Origin: DTU013 sp964490975 | GTDB lineage: Bacteria > Bacillota > Clostridia > Acetivibrionales > DTU013 | Assembly (NCBI GenBank): GCA_964490975.1 | Contig: CAZBEQ010000002.1 | Coordinates: 1-64,000 of the forward strand | DNA length: 64,000 nt | Direction: 5' to 3' | In this document: one piece after another, positions 19,016 to 27,456 of the stretch | Layout of the letters: each line of letters starts with the position of its first letter | Numbering within the stretch: the stretch's first letter is position 1 | Notes under the pieces: model-generated | The model's database searches: none | The model's input: only the letters and a program-made list of their open reading frames with translations | Told to the model about the DNA's origin: nothing | Translations under genes and position numbers: made by a program

Positions 19016-19669
19016 TCAAAGGCAATCACTGTTCCATATCGCCATTATCCTTTTGGCAACCGCTTCACCTAGCTTTTTATGCTCACCGGCCTCCATATGG
19101 ATCGCATCAATCGAACTGGGAACTGCTATTTCAGCAGCATTCATGAACTCGCAGCCATACTGCTCAGCTACGCGTTTATAATAATAAGCAAATTCCTCTG
19201 CGGTCTTTATACTGTTTTCGCCTCCGAACATTTCTGCGAAATAAGATCCATTTATGCCGCTTCCGACCCCGATCGGCGAAATCAGCAATACCTTTGGCGC
19301 GTTCCCGTTTTCTCCCGCGCCGCTTTTTAAAACAATATCCACCAATACAGCCGCACCTGTAGCAATATCACTTGCAGGCAGGGAAAAGCGTTTTTTCAGG
19401 TCATTCGTGCCCAGCATTATTACGACAAGGTCAAGCGGCTTGTGAGACATGAGGCATGGCACAAGGTATTCCTTACCGTTCCTGTGATCTTCGATAGGAT
19501 CGTCAAAAACCGTGGTTCTGCCGTTAAGTCCTTCCTCAATAACATTGTGTCCTTCTCCGAGAGCATTTTTCAAAACACCTGTCCATCTTACATCCGCAGG
19601 GAACCTGTCCCCGGTCGCTGCATTATAACCCCATGTGTTTGAATCACCATAGCATAAAATATTCTTCAT
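19016..19669 (-). CDS. SGNH/GDSL-family lipase or esterase
   Basis: 217 residues. Block I is YGDSNTWG with the catalytic serine near residue 9, block III is MLGTNDLK, and the catalytic Asp/His pair lies in SIDAIHM near residue 191. No signal peptide is present, so it acts in the cytoplasm, probably on short-chain esters (arylesterase-like subgroup). The stop overlaps the region just upstream of the peptidase gene start, so the two could be co-transcribed. Confidence 0.9.
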   Translation of the reverse strand: MKNILCYGDSNTWGYNAATGDRFPADVRWTGVLKNALGEGHNVIEEGLNGRTTVFDDPIEDHRNGKEYLVPCLMSHKPLDLVVIMLGTNDLKKRFSLPASDIATGAAVLVDIVLKSGAGENGNAPKVLLISPIGVGSGINGSYFAEMFGGENSIKTAEEFAYYYKRVAEQYGCEFMNAAEIAVPSSIDAIHMEAGEHKKLGEAVAKRIMAIWNSDCL

Positions 19670-19770
19670 TGTATTCCCCGTCTTTCCGACTAATTCTCAT
19701 AGGCTGTTTGGCACTATATCATTCCGGATCGTCATCCTGAAGTTTTAGTCCATAGCCTATATCAAAGTCT

Positions 19771-20157
19771 TCATATTGAATTGCTGTATCTCTCGAAGCC
19801 TTTGTACCGTGTCCCCTGGAACGTCAATTTCCCCATGTCTCCTTCAACGAGATATCCATATTCACTATACGGAATGTGCAGCTCAAGTCTGTCTCCGCTT
19901 TCAAATTCAAATGTCGTATAATATGTAGTGGATGTGGTTGTGTGATGCATATTGTTACCAGTGTGATTATGGTAATGAGATACATCTTCTCTTTTGGCTA
20001 CCACCCTTGCGTCCACCGTCAGTATGGGAGAATTGTTGTTCCTGTTCCATTGGGCGGCGCCCTGGACCACTCTGAAAATAATAATGCCCAGAACAAAAAC
20101 AAACATAATGACGAAAATTATAGGGAAAATACCAAACATCATTCCTGTTGAAAACAT
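19771..20157 (-). CDS. DUF2500 membrane protein
   Basis: 128 residues. One N-terminal membrane helix (about 8-32) is followed by a beta-rich soluble domain containing AKREDVS, a His/Thr-rich turn (NHTGNNMHHTTTSTTYY), then FEFESGDRLEL and GDMGKLTFQGTR. This arrangement matches DUF2500, found across Firmicutes and Proteobacteria with unknown function. It lies 17 bases downstream of the repeat palindrome after serS. Confidence 0.85.
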   Translation of the reverse strand: MFSTGMMFGIFPIIFVIMFVFVLGIIIFRVVQGAAQWNRNNNSPILTVDARVVAKREDVSHYHNHTGNNMHHTTTSTTYYTTFEFESGDRLELHIPYSEYGYLVEGDMGKLTFQGTRYKGFERYSNSI

Positions 20158-20173
20158 ATCAACAACTCCTCTC

Positions 20174-20244
20174 CGGGGGTCAGGCTTGAATAATTCCCTT
20201 ATTTGATTAAAATCAAATAAGGGAATTATTCAAGCCTGACCCCG
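20174..20244. repeat. Perfect 33-bp palindromic repeat element (GGGGTCAGGC family)
   Basis: Arms 20176-20208 and 20211-20243 are exact inverted copies separated by two bases, forming a very stable hairpin just after the serS stop. One arm is repeated at 12348-12376. It may now terminate serS transcription, but its size and dispersed copies point to a mobile REP-like or MITE-like element. Confidence 0.85.
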
Positions 20245-20250
20245 CTTTTA

Positions 20251-21531
20251 CTATTTTATAACTTTCTTCCCGTCCATGTACATCTGCAGTGGTCCGGGAA
20301 TATTGACAGAGCCGTCATCATTCAGGTTATTCTCCAGGAATGCTATAAGCATACGCGGAGGCGCCACCACAGTGTTGTTCAGCGTATGCGCATAGTAATT
20401 GCCGGTCTCCTTGTTCCTTATGCGGATTCCGAGACGGCGGGCCTGAGCATCTCCCAGGTTGGAACAGCTGCCTACCTCAAAATACTTCTGCTGACGCGGC
20501 GACCACGCCTCAACATCAATGCTCTTAACCTTCAGGTCAGCCAGATCACCTGAACAGCACTCCAGCGTACGGACAGGTATATCCAGCGAGCGGAAGAAGT
20601 CAACTGTGTTTATATACAGCTTTTTGAACCATTCCGGGCTCTCCTCGGGCTTGCAGACAACGATCATTTCCTGCTTCTCAAACTGGTGTATGCGGTACAC
20701 TCCACGCTCCTCGATGCCATGCGCACCTACCTCCTTGCGGAAGCAGGGTGAATAGCTGGTCATTGCTTTCGGCAGCTGCTCCTCGTCCAGAATCGTGTCG
20801 ATAAACTTTCCGATCATGGAGTGTTCACTGGTACCGATAAGGTACAGATCCTCCCCCTCTATCTTGTACATCATGTTTTCCATTTCTGTAAAGCTCATAA
20901 CTCCGGTGACGACTTCGCTTCTGATCATGAAAGGCGGTATATAGTAGGTAAAGCCCCTGTCGATCATAAAATCACGGGCATATGATAAAATCGCCGAGTG
21001 CAGCCGCGCAATATCACCGCAGAGATAATAGAAACCGTTGCCGCTTGTTTTCCTTGCGCTGTCTAGATCAATGCCGTTCAGCTTCTCCATGATATCAACA
21101 TGGTATGGGATCTCAAAATCCGGTACTGCAGGCTCTCCAAACCTTTCTACTTCAACATTTTCACTGTCGTCCTTTCCGATCGGAACTGAACTGTCTATAA
21201 TATTCGGGATCACGAGCATCCTCTCACGGATCTCTGCAGAGAGCTTTTCTTCCAGCTTTTCCAGCTCACCAAGCTCATTTGTGATCTCTACGACCTTAGC
21301 CTTGTTCTTTTCGGCCTCTTCCTTCATTCCTTTAGCCATAAGATAGCCAATTTCCTTGCTTATTGAGTTACGCTGGCTCCTGATTTCATCACAGCGCGTC
21401 TTTGCCTCTCTGAACTGTCTGTCCTTCTCAATGACTTCATCGACCAGGGGCAGCTTGTGATCCTGGAATTTCTTTTTTATGTTTTCCTTTACCAGCTCCG
21501 GATTTGATCTCAGAAATTTAATATCAAGCAT
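20251..21531 (-). CDS. serS: Seryl-tRNA synthetase
   Basis: 426 residues, the normal bacterial length. The N-terminal coiled-coil arm (about 30-100) binds the tRNA-Ser variable arm. The class II catalytic core shows motif 2 (PCFRKEVGAHGIEERGVYRIH, here read across two lines) and motif 3 near the end (NNTVVAPPRMLIAFLEN). The start at 21531 (MLDIKFLRSNPEL) has GGAGG upstream; the frame stays open to 21804 only because the T-box leader lacks stops. It charges tRNA-Ser and is controlled by the T-box upstream. Confidence 0.97.
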   Translation of the reverse strand: MLDIKFLRSNPELVKENIKKKFQDHKLPLVDEVIEKDRQFREAKTRCDEIRSQRNSISKEIGYLMAKGMKEEAEKNKAKVVEITNELGELEKLEEKLSAEIRERMLVIPNIIDSSVPIGKDDSENVEVERFGEPAVPDFEIPYHVDIMEKLNGIDLDSARKTSGNGFYYLCGDIARLHSAILSYARDFMIDRGFTYYIPPFMIRSEVVTGVMSFTEMENMMYKIEGEDLYLIGTSEHSMIGKFIDTILDEEQLPKAMTSYSPCFRKEVGAHGIEERGVYRIHQFEKQEMIVVCKPEESPEWFKKLYINTVDFFRSLDIPVRTLECCSGDLADLKVKSIDVEAWSPRQQKYFEVGSCSNLGDAQARRLGIRIRNKETGNYYAHTLNNTVVAPPRMLIAFLENNLNDDGSVNIPGPLQMYMDGKKVIK

Positions 21532-21539
21532 GTTCTTTC

Positions 21540-21838
21540 CTCCTGTTGATAAATTTTTTACTCCCTTGCTTATGAGTCCGGGGAAATAAAAAATCCTCCC
21601 ATACCCATAAAATAAATGGGACGGAAGGAATCCGCGTTGCCACCCAAATTGCCGACAAATCTGCCGGCCACTCGAAAGTACTGTAAAGGGTACCACTCTC
21701 CGACTCATCATCGTAAGCTCCAAAAGTGGAAAGATCCTGTCCCCCGCCGGCTCGCACCATCCGCCGATTCTCTGTTGGGAGCCATAAACCATTGCTTTCT
21801 TCATTGCTTCTTGTTGCTGTGAACAAAATCACTTTACT
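21540..21838 (-). promoter_or_regulatory. T-box riboswitch of serS
   Basis: On the minus strand the leader contains AGAGAATCGG-type stem I sequence, then the T-box GGGTGGCAACGCGG (complement of 21632-21645). A terminator hairpin follows (about 21583-21632) with ATCCT/AGGAT arms and a T-run. Uncharged tRNA-Ser would pair with the T-box and favour the antiterminator, raising serS expression. The specifier codon could not be fixed by eye. Confidence 0.92.
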
Positions 21839-21988
21839 ATCGTTTATTATATACTATTTCTAAATGTTTTCAAGACAATAATATACTTGGCTTTCCAAAT
21901 ATTTTAATACATAGGTTGCATTATTTCTGGATATAGTATAATATTATTACTTGTATGGTATTTTATGGAATTATTAGGAGGGATTGAT

Positions 21989-22345
21989 TTGAACAAAGGT
22001 ATAAATCTATATGCCGACAAGGGTATAGAAGTATCCGGCGAGAAAATGTATGCAGGCCAAAAGGTTACACTTGCTTACAGGGGTCTGCTTGCCGCATCCG
22101 GTGCGGACAGAGTCTTTGTACATTATGGCTACGGTGATTCCTGGGACAGCAGCGAGCTTGTAGAAATGGATAGCTGTGACGGCGGATTCAAGGCTGACAT
22201 AAACCTTACGATGCCCGGTACTCTGAATATCTGCTTTAAGGACAGTGCAGGCAATTGGGATAACAACTCAAATGACAACTATTCTTTCAAGATCCTGGCC
22301 AAGAGAACCGCTGTCAGGACAAAAAAAACTATCTCTGCAGTATAA
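21989..22345 (+). CDS. Small carbohydrate-binding-module protein (CBM25/53-like)
   Basis: 118 residues, starting at TTG 21989 with AGGAGGG at 21976-21982. The sequence has VTLAYRGLLAASGADRVFVHYGYG, a W-rich turn (DSWDSSE), and a C-terminal ICFKDSAGNWDNNSNDNYSF (interrupted here for length). This is the pattern of starch-binding modules of families 25/53, with Trp residues stacking on sugar. No signal peptide or catalytic domain is present, so it probably binds an intracellular polysaccharide such as glycogen, or acts as an adaptor. Stand-alone copies with this arrangement occur in clostridia. Confidence 0.75.
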   Translation: MNKGINLYADKGIEVSGEKMYAGQKVTLAYRGLLAASGADRVFVHYGYGDSWDSSELVEMDSCDGGFKADINLTMPGTLNICFKDSAGNWDNNSNDNYSFKILAKRTAVRTKKTISAV

Positions 22346-22381
22346 AGGAGTTATATTATATCACGGGGGATGTGAAACAAT

Positions 22382-22771
22382 TTGGAGGTTGTCGGCACAG
22401 TCAGGATCACAAGTATCAGCCTCAAAGGAGGCAGTCATGCCTGCGAGTATATACTCGGAGTATTTACAGAAGAAAAAATCGGTAGTATCTATGCAAAGGC
22501 AATCCGAAATGAGTGGCGCAAGTCGATATTTTGCAGAAAACGAAGGATCTCAGTAAAAAATAACGAAATAAAAGTACACTTAAGAAAAGGAGATACGATC
22601 CAAAAATATATCGACTGTATATCAGGGATCATCAATAAAATTAAGTACAGTGTAAAACCATCAAGGCGCCTTTTGCTAAGACAGCGCATGAAGAATATAA
22701 AACTGAGAAGAAAGCTGCCATCCAGGACATATTACCTGGCTTGCAGCAAAAAAATAAAAACGGCCTTATGA
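22382..22771 (+). CDS. Hypothetical basic protein
   Basis: 129 residues from TTG 22382 with GGGGGA about 11 bases before it; a later ATG is possible. The C-terminal half is very rich in Lys and Arg (RRLLLRQRMKNIKLRRKLPSR). No known domain was recognised. It follows the CBM protein by 36 bases on the same strand and is followed by a terminator, so it may be co-transcribed. The length and downstream terminator support a real gene, but the start codon and function are uncertain. Confidence 0.55.
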   Translation: MEVVGTVRITSISLKGGSHACEYILGVFTEEKIGSIYAKAIRNEWRKSIFCRKRRISVKNNEIKVHLRKGDTIQKYIDCISGIINKIKYSVKPSRRLLLRQRMKNIKLRRKLPSRTYYLACSKKIKTAL

Positions 22772-22775
22772 ACCA

Positions 22776-22813
22776 AAAGATCCGCAGATCGATTCAAAAA
22801 TCTCCGGGTCTTT
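22776..22813 (+). terminator. Terminator after the hypothetical basic protein
   Basis: AAAGATCCG pairs with CGGGTCTTT (one wobble), with an inner AGAT/ATCT stem. It lies 5 bases after the stop at 22771. Just beyond, the 14-mer CAATTATCCTTTGC occurs twice (22827-22864 area). Confidence 0.65.
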
Positions 22814-22925
22814 CCTCTGTTCAAGGCAATTATCCTTTGCTATTACTCTTATCAATTATCCTTTGCAATTATCCTCGGCAGTAATATAATGGATGTTAAA
22901 GAATAAAGCTTCGGGGGAGAAGAAA

Positions 22926-23888
22926 TTGATCAAAACACTTGCGCTGACAGAGAACCTGGAACTGCTTTCAGATGTAGCGATTGAGCGATTATCAGAGAAA
23001 GAGATCAATTGGTATTGGGTCGATATAACAGCCGAATCAGATGAAAGCGATGCGCTGCTGCTGGAAGAAAAATTCAACTTTCATCACCTGGCGGTTGAAG
23101 ACTGTCTCCATTATTTCGAACGCCCTAAAGTAGACTTTTACGATAAATATAATTTTTTCATTCTGAATGCTTTGAGTCAAACCAGTCTAAAGCCAATAGA
23201 TGTAAACCTTTTTGTCGGCTGCAATTATGTGGTTTCATATCACAAGAAGGAGCTCGCAGGGCTTGACAGTATACGTGAGCGGCTGATACAGGATAAAAAC
23301 GTCTGGACTGAAGGGCATCTTTTTGTCACCTACCTTATCTTTGACAAGATAGTTGATCAATATTTCCCTGCTGTCTATCAAATAGAGGACAAGCTTGGAA
23401 GGATCACGATAAGGGAAAGCGGAAATATAGATCCAAAAATAATAAATCACATTTTCAGCCTGCGCGATGACCTGATAAAGCTCAGAAGGTCGATCAATTC
23501 CATGAAGGAGCTGCTGTACAGAATGTTAAACTCAGATCACCTGCTGGAATTCAGAAAAAACAGTCATTATTTTAATGATATATACGACCATCTTCTCAAG
23601 CTTTCCGACACCATTGAGTCCAACAGAGAAATAACCGCCGATATGCGCGACAGCTACCTTTCGTTGAATTCGCACCGCATGAACAGAATAATGACCATAC
23701 TGACAATAGTGACCTCTATTTTTATACCCCTGACCTTTGTATCAAGCATTTATGGCATGAACTTTGTAAATATGCCTGAGTTGAAGTGGAGATATGGCTA
23801 TTTCATAATACTTGGTGTTATGGCATTTATCGGAGCAGCTATGTTTTTGTGGTTCAAGGTCAAAGGCTGGTTCAGGATCTACAAATGA
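22926..23888 (+). CDS. corA: CorA-family magnesium/divalent-cation transporter
   Basis: 320 residues. The diagnostic selectivity motif YGMNF lies between two C-terminal membrane helices (about 262-285 and 292-315), preceded by a long cytoplasmic helical funnel. The TTG at 22926 has GGGGGAG upstream; an ATG at 22893 is in frame but lacks a ribosome site. It forms a homopentamer that admits Mg2+ (or Co2+/Ni2+). Its last 17 bases overlap the convergent GNAT gene. Confidence 0.93.
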   Translation: MIKTLALTENLELLSDVAIERLSEKEINWYWVDITAESDESDALLLEEKFNFHHLAVEDCLHYFERPKVDFYDKYNFFILNALSQTSLKPIDVNLFVGCNYVVSYHKKELAGLDSIRERLIQDKNVWTEGHLFVTYLIFDKIVDQYFPAVYQIEDKLGRITIRESGNIDPKIINHIFSLRDDLIKLRRSINSMKELLYRMLNSDHLLEFRKNSHYFNDIYDHLLKLSDTIESNREITADMRDSYLSLNSHRMNRIMTILTIVTSIFIPLTFVSSIYGMNFVNMPELKWRYGYFIILGVMAFIGAAMFLWFKVKGWFRIYK

Positions 23889-24375
23889 TTTTTGCCATGT
23901 AGAATTCATCCACATAGCTGCCATCCACAAGCATCGAAAATCTTTTGGTACCCTCGATCACAAACCCGAACCTTTCATATAGATGTCTGGCATTTACATT
24001 TGGGCTCATAACAGTAAGCTCCAGTCTTTTAAGATCACTCTGCTCTGCCCAGCTTATCAGCTGTTTAAAGAATTCTGTGCCTATTCCTTTATGCTGATAA
24101 GCCTCACGAATGCCTACCACTATGTATGCACTGTGTCTGGTCCTCCTGAAGGTGCCCCGCTGTGCGTATATATAACCTGCTATCTTATTATTATCCTCTG
24201 CAATAAGCAGCAGATCGTCGCCTGTAGCAGCCTTTGCAATAACGTTTTCAACAGCGCTGATATCCTTTTCCCTCTCACCTGGCTCATACATCATAAACTG
24301 TGTCTCATTATCCAGCGCGCTTTGCATCTCCCAGAATGCCTCTGCATCTTCAATTTTTGCATCACGTATCAACAT
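23872..24375 (-). CDS. GNAT-family N-acetyltransferase
   Basis: 167 residues. The acetyl-CoA binding motif is GIREAYQHKGIGTEF (Q/RxxGxG/A), and the C-terminal MSPNVNARHLYERFGFVIEG is typical of the RimI-like/aminoglycoside-type branch. The start at 24375 is used because GGAGG lies just before it and overlaps an earlier in-frame ATG. The substrate is unknown. It is 27 bases downstream of dtd in the same direction and likely shares its transcript. Confidence 0.88.
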   Translation of the reverse strand: MLIRDAKIEDAEAFWEMQSALDNETQFMMYEPGEREKDISAVENVIAKAATGDDLLLIAEDNNKIAGYIYAQRGTFRRTRHSAYIVVGIREAYQHKGIGTEFFKQLISWAEQSDLKRLELTVMSPNVNARHLYERFGFVIEGTKRFSMLVDGSYVDEFYMAKIICRS

Positions 24376-24402
24376 ACCATCCTCCATAAAAAGCCAAGCA
24401 AC

Positions 24403-24855
24403 TCAGAATAATTTACTGCTGTCGAGCAATATCGTGACTGGGCCGTCATTGACCAGGCTTACTGCCATATCAGTTGCAAACACACCCGTTTTGACTACTG
24501 TAGCAACAGCTTCACCCAGTTTCTCCACAAAATAATCATATAGCAGCTTTGCCAGTTCAGGCCTGGCAGAATCCGAAAACGACGGCCTCCTGCCCCTCCT
24601 GCAGTCTCCATATAACGTGAACTGCGACACAGCCAGCAATTCTCCTTTGATGTCCTTTACAGAAAGATTCATCTTTCCGCCTTCATCCTCAAAGATCCTA
24701 AGCTCGGAGATTTTTTCAGCCAGATAATCCGCATCAGCCATGTTATCATTGCCGCCGACCCCAACGAGTATCAGCAGCCCCTGTGATATTTCAGATACTG
24801 TTTCTCCATTTATAGCCACACTTGCATTTTTCACTCTTTGCACAACAGCTCTCAT
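24403..24855 (-). CDS. dtd: D-aminoacyl-tRNA deacylase
   Basis: 150 residues, the standard length. It starts MRAVVQRVKNASVAI, carries the active-site motif SQFTLYGD and ends with NDGPVTILLDS, both invariant in DTD. The ATG at 24855 has AAGGTGA upstream. The enzyme removes D-amino acids (and glycine mischarged on tRNA-Ala) from tRNA, protecting translation. The usual RelA neighbour is absent here. Confidence 0.96.
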   Translation of the reverse strand: MRAVVQRVKNASVAINGETVSEISQGLLILVGVGGNDNMADADYLAEKISELRIFEDEGGKMNLSVKDIKGELLAVSQFTLYGDCRRGRRPSFSDSARPELAKLLYDYFVEKLGEAVATVVKTGVFATDMAVSLVNDGPVTILLDSSKLF

Positions 24856-25087
24856 ATGCTCACCTTTTCTGCTAGTCTTTATCATATTATCTCAGAAAAA
24901 CAGATTTTACACCAGAGGTGAACACTCTGCCGGTTAGTGCTCCGATATCTTAAAACCAGGGCATGGCTGGTAATGTGTATATTGTTCAAACAGAGGCAGT
25001 ACTTGACATAATGTTAAAAACAACATAGACTTAAGTAACATGGTTCATGTACTTTAAATACAATTCAGAGACATTTGGAGATATGAT

Positions 25088-27313
25088 ATGGCTGACATTG
25101 TTGCCAATATTTCATCCAAGCCACGATTCTTTCGAAAGGTGATAATCGTCGTACTAATTTTTGTGGCCTTTTTTTCTACACAGCCAATAACAGCTATGGC
25201 GTCAACTGCTGAAGTCCAGCCACATGATATATTTTTGACTGATTTTGAATACAGGCTGGGCGATCCTGCGGTGAATGAGGCCGGGATCCCCCTTTGGGCT
25301 GCAGAGTCAACCAGCAAGGCCGGAACAGACGGTGCAGCTGATGAGAACAGCGGAGAATGGAAACCCTACCGGCTCGGCACTTTTATCGAAGTACCGGAAG
25401 CAGACAAGTATATATGGTTCAGGACAACTCTCCCTGAACACAGCTATCATGGAGCTATTCTGAGTTTCTTTGATGTGGGAAACAGTATGGACATTTACCT
25501 GGATGAGCAGACGATATACTCCAACCATTATATTGAACAGCCGGGGTTAAGAAGGATAAATGAATATTATTACAGCATGCATGCCGAACTACCTGGTGAC
25601 TGCTCTGGAAAGACAGTATATATAAGAGCCAGACCCAAGGCCCTGTTCAACAAAAATAATATATATGCTCTAAATTATATGAATCTGACTTCATATGAAA
25701 ATCACACGACATACTGGATAGCAAAAGGATATGCGGATATGATCCTTGGTTTCATCCTGATAGCAGCCGGGCTGGTATTTATTTTACTGCTGCTTTTTGT
25801 TAAAGTTGATGTCAGAACAATGCTTTCCTTGGGAATGCTTTCAATAACATCAGGGACCATTACGCTTTACCAATCCTATTTCATTCATTTAGTTCATGCA
25901 CCTACGCTGTTTTACTATGTTGCATTCATTTGCAACACGCTTATGCCAGTTGCAGTTTTCCAGTTTTTTAGGTTATATGTTCCAAAAAAGTTTAGAAAGC
26001 CAACAGACATAATGAGCATGGCTTTTATAACCTTTACCATCGTTATGGTGTCCTTGGATCTTTTTGGACTTTATTCGGCGTTCACCTTCATACAGATATT
26101 TTTTGCCGCCTTCGCACTTTGTTCATCTGCACTGTTTGTCCCTGTATTGAAAAATAAAGAAAATTCACCAACAGAGACAAGAATAATTTTGATCGGTTCT
26201 TGTGCATACGCTCTGACCGGGCTATACGATATTGTATATGTAATACTTATATCTGACTTCGTTGGTACCCAATATCATACTTGGGGGTTGCTGGTGATGA
26301 TCATTTCGCTGGTCTTCTCGATGGTATACAGGTATAATGAAGCACATAAAAAAGTTGTTGTATATTCGAAGGAGCTTGAAGAGAAAAATATAAATCTGAA
26401 TGAAGCCTGGAACCAGGTAAAGACTGCCCACGACAGTATTACAGAGTTGAACAGGTCACTGGAACAAAAGGTAGCCGAAAGAACCGATGAGCTAAAAAAT
26501 GCTAACAGTGATTTGACAGAACTCAATGAAGAGCTGACTGCAATGAATGAACAGCTGATAGCGACGATGGACGCATTGACAGATGCCCAGGCACAGCTTA
26601 TACAAACAGAGAAAATAGCAGCGCTGGGCAAGCTGGTTGCAGGCGTCGCACATGAACTTAATACCCCCGTTGCGGCTATCAGTTCAAACATTCAGTTCGA
26701 AGAGGCCTTATACGGACAAGTCGACCTTGCTGATATTTCAAGTATGGATACATACTTCACGTCTATCGAGCCATTAAGGTTGGTCAACAAAGAAGCTGGT
26801 GAAAGGATAACAGCCATAGTCAGGAATCTCACAAATTTTTCAAGGCTTGACGAATCGGACCTGAAGGAAGTCAATCTTATTGAAGGTATTGACAGTACAG
26901 TTGCTGTCATGGGGGAACAGATTTATTCAAAGAGAATAACTATAGTAAAGGAGCTTTCATATATTCCAAATATAACCTGTTATCCCAAGCTAATGAATCA
27001 GGTTTTTATGGATCTGCTCGAAAATGCCATTGAAGCTGTCAGCACAGGAGGAATAATAACAATCAGTACTTCCTGCAGCAGCAAAATATACATCAAGTTC
27101 AAGGATAACGGCAGAGGCATCCCTGCAAATGATCTTCAGAAGGTATTTGATCCCCGCTTTACTACAAAGGGTGAGCGTGTAGGCATTGGTCTGGGACTTC
27201 CGCTTTCGTACAGAGTCATAGAAAAGCATGGCGGCAGCATAAGTGTCAATAGCACTCCTGGTGAAGGCTCGGAATTCATTATAGAGCTCCCCTTTGACAG
27301 GCAGGTTAGCTGA
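25088..27313 (+). CDS. 7TMR-DISM sensor histidine kinase
   Basis: 741 residues. A signal or first membrane segment (about 17-38) is followed by an extracytoplasmic beta-rich domain (about 50-205) and seven membrane helices (about 215-410), the 7TMR-DISM layout. A coiled coil (about 420-505) leads to the phosphoacceptor His522 in AHELNTP. The ATPase domain has the N box LLENAIEAV, G1 KDNGRGIP and G2 GIGLGL. The start ATG at 25088 has GGAG at 25077-25080. No response regulator is adjacent, so this is an orphan kinase; the ligand may be a carbohydrate or envelope signal. Confidence 0.92.
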   Translation: MADIVANISSKPRFFRKVIIVVLIFVAFFSTQPITAMASTAEVQPHDIFLTDFEYRLGDPAVNEAGIPLWAAESTSKAGTDGAADENSGEWKPYRLGTFIEVPEADKYIWFRTTLPEHSYHGAILSFFDVGNSMDIYLDEQTIYSNHYIEQPGLRRINEYYYSMHAELPGDCSGKTVYIRARPKALFNKNNIYALNYMNLTSYENHTTYWIAKGYADMILGFILIAAGLVFILLLLFVKVDVRTMLSLGMLSITSGTITLYQSYFIHLVHAPTLFYYVAFICNTLMPVAVFQFFRLYVPKKFRKPTDIMSMAFITFTIVMVSLDLFGLYSAFTFIQIFFAAFALCSSALFVPVLKNKENSPTETRIILIGSCAYALTGLYDIVYVILISDFVGTQYHTWGLLVMIISLVFSMVYRYNEAHKKVVVYSKELEEKNINLNEAWNQVKTAHDSITELNRSLEQKVAERTDELKNANSDLTELNEELTAMNEQLIATMDALTDAQAQLIQTEKIAALGKLVAGVAHELNTPVAAISSNIQFEEALYGQVDLADISSMDTYFTSIEPLRLVNKEAGERITAIVRNLTNFSRLDESDLKEVNLIEGIDSTVAVMGEQIYSKRITIVKELSYIPNITCYPKLMNQVFMDLLENAIEAVSTGGIITISTSCSSKIYIKFKDNGRGIPANDLQKVFDPRFTTKGERVGIGLGLPLSYRVIEKHGGSISVNSTPGEGSEFIIELPFDRQVS

Positions 27314-27456
27314 CCGGGTTGCGATATGAAGAAAGATCAGTGATATGAAAAAGATATTGTCCTATTTAAAGCCTTATGTATAGTATATCATTAAGGCAGA
27401 ATACTATAAAATATTGTCATAACTTACTGCATATGTTCTTCATAAGACATATCGTT

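Noticed and set aside
21532..21804. N-terminal extension of SerS to 517 residues
   Set aside because: This part is the T-box leader RNA, and standard SerS starts at MLDIKFLRS with GGAGG before it.
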